A stretch of 10,131 nucleotides of DNA, taken from NCBI GenBank assembly GCA_019323135.1, contig JAHWHT010000037.1:1-10131 (forward strand). Reading direction: 5' to 3'. Each line of letters opens with the position of its first letter. Positions within the stretch are counted from its first letter, which is position 1. The notes under the pieces are model-generated. The model was not told the origin of the DNA. It saw only the letters and a program-made list of their open reading frames with translations, and did not search any database. Shown here one piece after another: positions 1 through 5,938 of the stretch. The position numbers and the translations under genes are program-made. This DNA is from Candidatus Woesearchaeota archaeon (GTDB lineage Archaea; Nanobdellota; Nanobdellia; Woesearchaeales; ARS49).

Positions 1-711
1 GACTACAATAATCAACAGTATTGGAAGTGCAATAAACTCTGGTACAATGCGCACAAGTATACTGCTTATGATAATTAACAAACTAAACAAAACTGCTATT
101 GCGATTAATGCAGGAAGGATGAACAGATATATTCTCTCGACAGCAACATGCCACAATCTCTTGAACAAATCTTTGATACTTTTCTTTGGATTGAACAAAG
201 CATAGCTTATCGGCGTGAGATATAGTGCAATTATGGACAGTACTAACAAAGCAATCCCTGTCACTGCAGGTTTTGTCACAAAAAATAATATCGCGCCAAG
301 CAGGGCAAACACTCCGAACCATATAAGATTGAACTTAAAGACGTATTTGAAGAATTTTTTATTTATTTTTTGCTTTGTCACAAAACTCCAGGCAGCGCCT
401 TTGAATAAAGTAAAAGCAAGAACTATCATAAACCAAAATGCAATCATGCTTAAAACTATTTTTGACTTGAATTGATTCAAGAGTATTGATGCGCTTTCTG
501 CACTAGTTCCTAACTGCTCAAGACCAGACATCTTTGACATTGCCATTAATTTTCCTGGAAGCGTATAGAGAGAGCCAATGCTCCACATCACGAGCTTTGA
601 AAATAAAAAGAATGCAATTATCAATGATGCATAAAACAAAAAGTCAAGCAAAATTACAAAGATAAATTTCTTGTCCAGTTTTTTAAAGCTTTTAATAAAT
701 AATGATTTCAT
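1..711 (-). CDS. Polytopic membrane protein, unknown function (C-terminus cut by the left edge)
   Basis: The reading frame is open from an ATG at 711 to the left edge, giving 237 residues with no stop, so the C-terminus lies outside the window. I see six hydrophobic stretches, at about residues 16-38, 84-103, 125-145, 150-171, 193-219 and 225-237. They are separated by Lys-rich loops (for example KQKINKKFFK near 113-122, and NPKKSIKDLFKR near 174-185), as expected for an integral cytoplasmic-membrane protein. There is no cleavable signal peptide; the basic N-terminus suggests an N-in orientation. The start follows the TAA stop of the preceding gene after one base, and a GGTGA ribosome binding site lies 6 nt upstream inside that gene, so translation is probably coupled. 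I do not recognise the family and see no catalytic or transporter signature. It is the only clear polytopic protein in the window and could anchor or export its two secreted operon partners, but that is inference. Confidence 0.85.
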   Translation of the reverse strand, partial: MKSLFIKSFKKLDKKFIFVILLDFLFYASLIIAFFLFSKLVMWSIGSLYTLPGKLMAMSKMSGLEQLGTSAESASILLNQFKSKIVLSMIAFWFMIVLAFTLFKGAAWSFVTKQKINKKFFKYVFKFNLIWFGVFALLGAILFFVTKPAVTGIALLVLSIIALYLTPISYALFNPKKSIKDLFKRLWHVAVERIYLFILPALIAIAVLFSLLIIISSILVRIVPEFIALPILLIIVV

Positions 712-712
712 T

Positions 713-1222
713 TTATTTCACCTGTATTATTGGGATAGTTATTGCTCCCCCGGTATAAGTAAATCTCACAACATCGTAATTCTCAGTTAAGTTGTATGCC
801 TCGTAGCCAATCTTTCCAGACTCTGGAGAGAGAGTGCCAGAATCAACAAGATAAAATATGTCTTGATTTGCCTCGCTGACCAACTTTATCTCATAATCTG
901 TCTGTGCGCCAAAAGAATCAAGATACCATCCGACCTGATAAACAAAATACTTCTCTTTTGTCTTGAACTTACTTGCCTGAACTGTTGCAGTCATCTCTGC
1001 CCAGGAAAGTTTTCTTCCTGTTGTTGTTACGGCCTGCCCTGCAAAATCAGTTCCGCCCCATTTAGAGCAGACATCTGCCTCCCAATCATCAACCTCATAC
1101 CAGGGAGGGCGATCATACCAAGATTCTGTCCCGACCAACTCCAGCAACACAGCATGTAAATTATTTGCAAACAAGACTACTAAAATAAAGACTGCAAATA
1201 CTAAAATTATTTTCTTAGTCAC
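713..1222 (-). CDS. Small exported Trp/Tyr-rich protein, unknown function (GTG start)
   Basis: A 169-residue protein starting at GTG. Residues 1-24 form a Sec-type signal peptide: KK at 3-4, a long hydrophobic core, and an LHA end that would be cut after Ala24. The mature N-terminal part is aromatic and acidic, with Trp at 35, 41, 47 and 55 and one Cys at 52. The rest (about 70-169) is rich in alternating beta-type sequence (for example FVYQVGWYL, RFTYTGGAITIPI) and is probably a small beta-sandwich. There is no C-terminal anchor. The gene overlaps the end of the 528-residue Cys-rich gene by 8 nt (GTGACTAA) and is followed after one base by the membrane protein gene, so it sits in the middle of a three-gene operon. 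A GGGGGAG site 7 nt upstream decides for the GTG start. I do not recognise the family; an accessory or binding subunit of a surface complex is possible but not shown. Confidence 0.85.
   Translation of the reverse strand: MTKKIILVFAVFILVVLFANNLHAVLLELVGTESWYDRPPWYEVDDWEADVCSKWGGTDFAGQAVTTTGRKLSWAEMTATVQASKFKTKEKYFVYQVGWYLDSFGAQTDYEIKLVSEANQDIFYLVDSGTLSPESGKIGYEAYNLTENYDVVRFTYTGGAITIPIIQVK
718..722 (-). promoter_or_regulatory. Ribosome binding site (GGTGA) of the membrane protein gene
   Basis: GGTGA, the canonical archaeal anti-16S motif, sits 6 nt before the ATG at 711. It overlaps the last sense codons of the 169-residue gene (its final Val-Lys codons supply the bases). It supports the ATG at 711 as the start and suggests coupled translation. 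Confidence 0.7.
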
Positions 1223-2801
1223 AATAATTCTCCCCCTCTAATTCTGCATAATATTTTTCCCAAGGGTATTTATTATTTCCAAAATAGTCTGTCTCTTGAA
1301 GCATAATTGTTCCTGCCCAGACTCCGCACAATGGAACTGCCCAATCATCCAGTGGATCATATGCACATTTAGAAGGATATGCGCTGGTATCAGACGAGCT
1401 TACTTTAATTCCACAATCATCGGTTTTCTCAGAAGTTGTCTGGCCTGCTGAATCTTTAGAACTTTTTTCTTCGCGAAACATTCCGCAATCAGGATCGCAC
1501 ACCATACTCCATGCTTTTGAAGCAAGCATGATAGGCAGCTGATCAAAAATTTGAGTCAGTGACTGAGATAACAACGGAGCAATAGCAGTTCCTCCTGAGA
1601 CTCTCCATGCAGCACCATCTACGTATAAACAATTTTGCTCTTTATAGGTCTGCATGCAATTATTAAACGGAAGGCCTAACTCTGCATTTTGTTCAATGCA
1701 ATTTTTGTAGATGCAGTTGACTTGCACCTCTTTTCTCATGTTATAGACAATACCTGGGACGCACATGCAGCTCATTGCGACATGCATACTTCTGTAAGGA
1801 TCCCAATCATAAACAGTAAAAGTTTCTAGAGTGGTTGGCTCTCCTCTCTTGTCACCAATATCTAGATTAATATCACCATAGATTGTCTTTTTCATGCCAG
1901 AATAAATTCCAGAACTATAATCGCAGGCCTGGCAGGAATAAAGCACTGATACGGTTTTGATTAATGTTGCCAAAATCCTTCCTGCAGCAACATCCCAATC
2001 TGCACTAAAGACCTGACCTCCAACAGTACCTGGATTCCAGATATATCGAATTATATTTTTGTGGCCCACATCATTAATCACTCCGCAACCAATCCCTTTC
2101 CAGAGCAGACCAGATATGGCCTCTAGTGCCTGTCCAATATAGGGTATACTTCTGAGCTGATAAAGAAGAGTTGCAACACCCCACAGAACTGCACCAACAT
2201 ACTGCAAGTCGGCATCTGCCTGTGCAGTAGTCTGTGCAATACCGACAATGGTTGCAAAAACATCATTGACATCTGACCATTGATTTGTTCTTTTCTGCAA
2301 ATCCCAGATACGATCATTCATTCCATCAATCTGAGCCTGCGCATTCTCGCCAATAGACCCTAAAGGATTATTATAGACTGGAATCTTTGCAGTGAAATTA
2401 AGCAGTTCTGGTTCTTCTAGAGTTATGTTATCTTTTCTTAAAGTAAGATAGAGCGTGCACTCAACTTTCACAGACTTGTTTCTGTCTGCAATAGCAGGAG
2501 AACTCTTTACAACAATATACGGCCATTCTCTGTCTTCAGCAATCATGTAGACCTGAGAAGCATCTTCTGCAGAACACTCTGCAGTCTTACTGACAATAGA
2601 GACAGATGAATCTAAATCTATCTGCCTGATTTTTGGCTGAAGATAAACAGGAACAGGGAAAGCATAGACAATTCTCTTGTCAAACCCCTTGCTTGGCTTG
2701 ATGCTCACAGACGAAACAGTGTAGAGCGAATCTGCATGACAGACCGGCAATAACAGTACTAGAAATAACATTACAAACACTGCAAGTCTAAATAATTTCA
2801 T
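1215..2801 (-). CDS. Large exported cysteine-rich protein, unrecognised family
   Basis: A 528-residue protein with a Sec-type signal peptide: K2 and R5, a Leu/Val core to residue 20, and a likely cut after CHA23. The mature part has 17 cysteines (for example 76, 115, 239, a CxxC at 290-293, a CxC at 345-347, then 363, 368, 382, 391, 435, 439, 463, 479, 492, 527), which suggests an extracytoplasmic protein stabilised by disulfides. Residues 25-145 look like beta-rich sequence. Residues 150-240 are helical and include an apolar stretch (about 200-234, with VGAVLWGVATLLYQL) that could insert in or lie on a membrane. The region 340-395 is the most motif-like: CMCVPGIVYN followed by regularly spaced cysteines. 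A Ser/Thr/Lys-rich linker lies near 443-462. It is the first gene after the promoter in the 2802-2877 gap, and its end overlaps the next gene by 8 nt. I recall similar Cys-rich exported proteins in DPANN archaea but cannot verify this, and assign no function. Confidence 0.88.
   Translation of the reverse strand: MKLFRLAVFVMLFLVLLLPVCHADSLYTVSSVSIKPSKGFDKRIVYAFPVPVYLQPKIRQIDLDSSVSIVSKTAECSAEDASQVYMIAEDREWPYIVVKSSPAIADRNKSVKVECTLYLTLRKDNITLEEPELLNFTAKIPVYNNPLGSIGENAQAQIDGMNDRIWDLQKRTNQWSDVNDVFATIVGIAQTTAQADADLQYVGAVLWGVATLLYQLRSIPYIGQALEAISGLLWKGIGCGVINDVGHKNIIRYIWNPGTVGGQVFSADWDVAAGRILATLIKTVSVLYSCQACDYSSGIYSGMKKTIYGDINLDIGDKRGEPTTLETFTVYDWDPYRSMHVAMSCMCVPGIVYNMRKEVQVNCIYKNCIEQNAELGLPFNNCMQTYKEQNCLYVDGAAWRVSGGTAIAPLLSQSLTQIFDQLPIMLASKAWSMVCDPDCGMFREEKSSKDSAGQTTSEKTDDCGIKVSSSDTSAYPSKCAYDPLDDWAVPLCGVWAGTIMLQETDYFGNNKYPWEKYYAELEGENYCD
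1230..1236 (-). promoter_or_regulatory. Ribosome binding site that decides the GTG start at 1222
   Basis: The minus strand reads GGGGGAG 7 nt before GTG, inside the last codons of the 528-residue gene. It is the best purine-rich site near the start of the small exported protein and places its signal peptide at the very N-terminus. Confidence 0.65.
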
Positions 2802-2877
2802 CTAATCCCCCTTTTTATCGAATAAGAAATAAAATATTTGTTTTCTTTATAAATTTTACTGTGGAAAAGAACTGAAA
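2802..2877 (-). promoter_or_regulatory. Intergenic promoter region with BRE, TATA box and ribosome binding site
   Basis: This 76-nt gap is the only real spacer in the window. On the minus strand, GTAAAA (2859-2854, fits the BRE pattern RNWAAW) is followed directly by TTTATAAA (2853-2846), a good archaeal TATA box. With the usual distance, transcription would start near 2823, leaving a short leader of about 20 nt. That leader holds GGGGG (2811-2807), 5 nt before the ATG at 2801. The gap therefore probably starts a second transcription unit for the three genes to its left. Short T-rich tracts downstream of the metalloprotease stop (2863-2871 and 2821-2836) could serve as weak archaeal terminators for the upstream operon, but I see no strong terminator, so read-through is possible. 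Confidence 0.7.
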
Positions 2878-5304
2878 TCAACTCAAACTAATATTCAATC
2901 CTTCAGAGTAATTGCCTTGTGAGGTGTTTGCCCACGCAAATACCTCATAACCACCTGTGCTGGTGAAATTGTGTTCTAACAAGACGCTTAGGTTAGCATT
3001 TGGCATTAAAGTGACTGGCTGGCTGCTCCAGATTATTCCAGCAGTATCATTCGTGTCAAAGCTCCAGTGGAATGTCTTATTGCTTGAACCGATATTCTCT
3101 ACACTGAATTCAAACACAGCATTTGTTCCAGAGCTAGATAGTTTTGAGAAATCCTGCATGGATAATTCTGCAAGAGAAATGGATAAATCCCTTGTACCCC
3201 TGCATGCCCCCACACTTGCAGTCATATTAACAGTATACTCTGCAGGATTATTGTAAGTATATTCTACGTAAACAGGAATTTCCTCATTTGCACTAAGGTT
3301 AATTAGCTGATTGGCAGTTATTGCACCCTCACCAGTATTAAAAGTCCAGTTGATATTGCCCATAGAAGATGTTTCATTATTAAAGATAATTGCCTCAAAA
3401 ACCCTCTTAGAAGCACTAGCATAAACCACGCTCAAATTAGACACAATCAAACCACACCCACCAACAGTTAAACCATCTACAGCTGAAATATTGCCAGCAC
3501 TTACATTAACAATTGCAGTAAACTGATTAGCGGAATTATAAGTGTACTCAAAAAGAACAGTCATAGCCTCTTCACCACCCAAATTCACAGGATAATCATT
3601 TGTGACTGTGTTAGTATCACCCAAATCAAAAGACCAAGAAACATTAGTCAAATTCGCAGAACCCCTATTATTAACCACAAATTCAAAAACATACAAAGCA
3701 TCATTCGAATAAAAAGGCTGCAAAGATGCCTTCAAAGGATTCCCAAGAGTAAAAGTATTTGATGTATTTATCCCTGTATTAACACCATCTGTAGCCAAAA
3801 TCTTAATTACACTATTCTCACTATAATCAAAATCATCTGGATCGATTTCATAATAAGACTGATTCAAATCCAAATCCAAAGTCGTATAATTACCCCCGCC
3901 ATCATAAGACAACAAAACCGCATAAAAAACAGAATCATTATCTGCATCAGAAGCACTCCAAGTGATGTTAAAAGGAGATTTAAGGACTTCATTACCAGAC
4001 GGGTATGTTATGTTGATTGAAGGTGTGTTGGGAGTTGCATTACGTTGGGAAAGCGTTACATTATTTGAATAATTCAGAAAATCAAAAGTAGTAGCATTTT
4101 CGTCATAAGGCATAGTAATGACAAAAGACATTTCATCAAGCTCCACAAACTCGCCACCATCTTTATAGAGACCAAAAGAAATTATGCGAAAAAAATCATA
4201 TAAAATTCCTCCAGTTCCTTTTTGTTGCACATTTAATACACTCGCATTGAATATCGGCGCAGAGTTGTTCATATAACAACCGCCTTGAACAATATAAAAA
4301 TTATCCAAAGACAAATTAAACGATTTAGTAATATTACCAGAAATAATAACCATCTTTTCGTCTGTACAAATCATTTTCCCAGAACCTTGAAGCTCTGAAA
4401 GCAAATGCGAATAAGTCTGATTATTAATCCATCTTTTTTGGTTTGGCGTCAATGAGACGCGCCCACCATATAGATTAACCAAAGTAGTGATATTTTGATT
4501 TTTATAAAAAAGATCCAGAATTAATTCTTGATTTTCTACAGGGCATCCTTTAAGCCCGCTAATGCCATACGTATCCATGCATTCGGAGTCTAATCGACCG
4601 TCTTCATTTTTATCGCCATTAGGGCAGCCATTCAGCCTATTTTGATTTTGAGAGTAGAATGAAGTATTAGCATATTCATCACAGAGATTAAAAGTATGCC
4701 CTACTTCATGAGCGGCGCTGGTTTCTTTATAATCGCTAGCATCTATTTTTTCAGTAACAAAAACAGTTTTGTCAAGACCAGGGCAACGGAAGCCCGCATC
4801 GCCACCAGCGTATTTATCAGAAAAACCTTCAGACATTATTCCGATTATTTTTTTATTTTTACTGGATGCTGCCGCCATCTGTTTTTCTAAATCTGCAGAT
4901 AAAGCACAAGAGTAATCTTCCCCTGGCGCCATTCGTTCTTTTAAATCGGAACTTACTAAAATATGGCTTGATTCATTTCTTGCAATAATCGGACTTTCGT
5001 CTCTTATAGGAAATACCGCAGAAATAAAATTGGCGTGTTCTTTAACTAAATCTGCATAACCTCCATATTCCGGGCTAATGCGATTTGAAGAATTCGCAGC
5101 ATAATGCACAAAAGAAAAACTAAGAATTTCTGTTTCAACAACATCAACAGTCATATTCATAACATTATTAGTCAGATTATCATCTGTTATTGCAGATACT
5201 TGCGAGATACTCAACAATAATAGCATTATCAAATAGACCGATAACTTATTCGAATTCCTTACGCAGACAAAGAATCTAATAAGCAAGTTCAATGTATTAA
5301 TCAT
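2878..5304 (-). CDS. Exported metzincin-like zinc metalloprotease with Fn3-like domain and three C-terminal beta-sandwich repeats
   Basis: An 808-residue protein. The N-terminus has a basic n-region (R10, R16, K20), a hydrophobic core at 21-35 and a likely signal peptidase site after VSA38. The catalytic domain spans about 55-220 and carries HEVGHTFNLCDEY: His199 and His203 as zinc ligands, Glu200 as the general base, and Asp209 as the probable third ligand, as in HExxHxxGxxD metzincins, but with Asn206 replacing the usual Gly. The motif resembles M64-like and related archaeal HExGH...DEY peptidases. A DxNxDG loop (231-239) may bind calcium. A beta-rich region (about 270-425) follows, then an Fn3-like domain (about 429-520, with ITWSASDADND and ILATDG) and three repeats (521-808). 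I count more than 30 Asn-X-Ser/Thr sequons, consistent with a glycosylated surface protein. There is no C-terminal membrane anchor. The ATG overlaps the lipoprotein gene by 8 nt and has a GGGGAGG site upstream. The fold and peptidase activity are inferred from the motif; substrates are unknown. Confidence 0.85.
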   Translation of the reverse strand: MINTLNLLIRFFVCVRNSNKLSVYLIMLLLLSISQVSAITDDNLTNNVMNMTVDVVETEILSFSFVHYAANSSNRISPEYGGYADLVKEHANFISAVFPIRDESPIIARNESSHILVSSDLKERMAPGEDYSCALSADLEKQMAAASSKNKKIIGIMSEGFSDKYAGGDAGFRCPGLDKTVFVTEKIDASDYKETSAAHEVGHTFNLCDEYANTSFYSQNQNRLNGCPNGDKNEDGRLDSECMDTYGISGLKGCPVENQELILDLFYKNQNITTLVNLYGGRVSLTPNQKRWINNQTYSHLLSELQGSGKMICTDEKMVIISGNITKSFNLSLDNFYIVQGGCYMNNSAPIFNASVLNVQQKGTGGILYDFFRIISFGLYKDGGEFVELDEMSFVITMPYDENATTFDFLNYSNNVTLSQRNATPNTPSINITYPSGNEVLKSPFNITWSASDADNDSVFYAVLLSYDGGGNYTTLDLDLNQSYYEIDPDDFDYSENSVIKILATDGVNTGINTSNTFTLGNPLKASLQPFYSNDALYVFEFVVNNRGSANLTNVSWSFDLGDTNTVTNDYPVNLGGEEAMTVLFEYTYNSANQFTAIVNVSAGNISAVDGLTVGGCGLIVSNLSVVYASASKRVFEAIIFNNETSSMGNINWTFNTGEGAITANQLINLSANEEIPVYVEYTYNNPAEYTVNMTASVGACRGTRDLSISLAELSMQDFSKLSSSGTNAVFEFSVENIGSSNKTFHWSFDTNDTAGIIWSSQPVTLMPNANLSVLLEHNFTSTGGYEVFAWANTSQGNYSEGLNISLS
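2881..3744 (-). repeat. Three tandem CARDB/PKD-like protein repeats in the metalloprotease tail
   Basis: Residues 521-808 of the metalloprotease consist of three units of about 95 residues (roughly 521-615, 616-709 and 710-808). Each has the same landmarks in order: a strand ending FEFVVNN, FEAIIFNN or FEFSVEN; then WSFDLGD, WTFNTGE or WSFDTND (Trp at 557, 653 and 747, so 96 and 94 residues apart); then VLFEYTYN, VYVEYTYN or VLLEHNFT; then a final strand such as FTAIVNVS or YTVNMTAS. This is the pattern of CARDB or PKD-like Ig-fold domains found in archaeal surface proteins. The similarity is at protein level; I see no near-identical DNA repeat, so the duplications are old. Confidence 0.75.
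4675..4710 (-). other. Zinc-binding active-site motif HExxHxxNxxDE
   Basis: The codons here encode His-Glu-Val-Gly-His-Thr-Phe-Asn-Leu-Cys-Asp-Glu, residues 199-210 of the metalloprotease. The spacing of His199, His203 and Asp209 is that of a metzincin; the sixth-last residue pattern differs only in Asn206 where Gly is the rule. Confidence 0.8.
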
Positions 5305-5938
5305 AACACTTTGCCTCCCCTTCGCAATATTTCATTTCTTTTTTTGTTAAAGTAGTAACAGCACCATCTCGCGTAACTAAATAATGTTCCTCAAAGAGAA
5401 TTGGCGGCACACACTGAATTTGAATTGTTCTTAAAACAGTCACTTCATATCCCTCGCGCACTTCTTTAATGTTCGTCATGTTAACTTTTTCGAATTTCTC
5501 GCAGCCTTGTTTTATAAGCTCGTCTTTGTCATAAATCCAATTCCCAAAATGTTTTTCATAACTTGTCTTGGACCACAATCTGGCTTTTACAAAATCCAAT
5601 GCTTTACGAGGAGTATTAATTGGAATTGCAAGCTGCCGTAAACTTGACGCATTGATTATCCTTAAAGATTCTCCATCATACACAAAATGATATGTACAAA
5701 ACCATTCCCCTGCATATTGACAAGGAACAGGGGGCGTGCCAAAAGCAGAATAACAAGTAAAGATACTTAAGTTCAAATGCCCAAACGCATCACTCTTATC
5801 CGCCCAACGATGACAATAGAAATTCTGTTTTGTTTCATTTAATAAGTTATGCGGAACTCTGCTATTCTCGTCAGGCATACTTTTACAACCTACTATACTT
5901 AAAAAACAAAATAAAATAAATAGTAAATATTTTCTCAT
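5297..5938 (-). CDS. Small Cys-rich putative lipoprotein between two protease genes, unknown function
   Basis: A 213-residue protein. The N-terminus MRKYLLFILFCFLSIVGC has the form of a lipoprotein signal peptide: RK at 2-3, a hydrophobic core, and an SIVGC lipobox with Cys18 as the likely modified residue. The mature part has eight further cysteines (42, 62, 73, 81, 146, 176, 205, 211), so it is probably disulfide-bonded outside the cell. Residues 70-100 and 165-200 look beta-rich; residues 108-150 are likely helical and basic. There is no recognisable enzyme motif and I do not know the family. The gene is tightly coupled on both sides: its ATG overlaps the stop of the subtilase (ATGA), and its TAA lies 8 nt inside the metalloprotease gene. 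The position suggests a partner of one of the proteases (anchor, inhibitor or folding helper), but the sequence alone does not show this. A simple cleaved signal peptide instead of lipidation is the alternative. Confidence 0.83.
   Translation of the reverse strand: MRKYLLFILFCFLSIVGCKSMPDENSRVPHNLLNETKQNFYCHRWADKSDAFGHLNLSIFTCYSAFGTPPVPCQYAGEWFCTYHFVYDGESLRIINASSLRQLAIPINTPRKALDFVKARLWSKTSYEKHFGNWIYDKDELIKQGCEKFEKVNMTNIKEVREGYEVTVLRTIQIQCVPPILFEEHYLVTRDGAVTTLTKKEMKYCEGEAKCYD
5314..5320 (-). promoter_or_regulatory. Ribosome binding site of the metalloprotease gene
   Basis: GGGGAGG on the minus strand, 9 nt before the ATG at 5304 and inside the last codons of the lipoprotein gene. It supports the ATG at 5304 over the internal Met27, and so the long basic n-region of the signal peptide. 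Confidence 0.65.

Noticed and set aside
83..322. Minus-strand reading frame of 79 codons near the left edge
   Set aside because: It is out of frame with the long membrane-protein frame that runs from 711 to the edge, which has clear transmembrane segments and a ribosome binding site. The short frame has an implausible Cys-rich composition.
2802..2877. A hairpin terminator after the metalloprotease gene
   Set aside because: No inverted repeat followed by a T-run was found; only short T-rich tracts are present, so a terminator is not annotated as a separate feature.
2878..5938. Possible recent transfer of the lipoprotein gene and the metalloprotease catalytic part, suggested by more CGN arginine codons there than in the metalloprotease tail
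   Set aside because: Hand counts were about 5 of 10 in the lipoprotein and 6 of 12 in the catalytic half against 1 of 5 in the tail, but the subtilase also uses CGN codons often. The numbers are too small to support a boundary.
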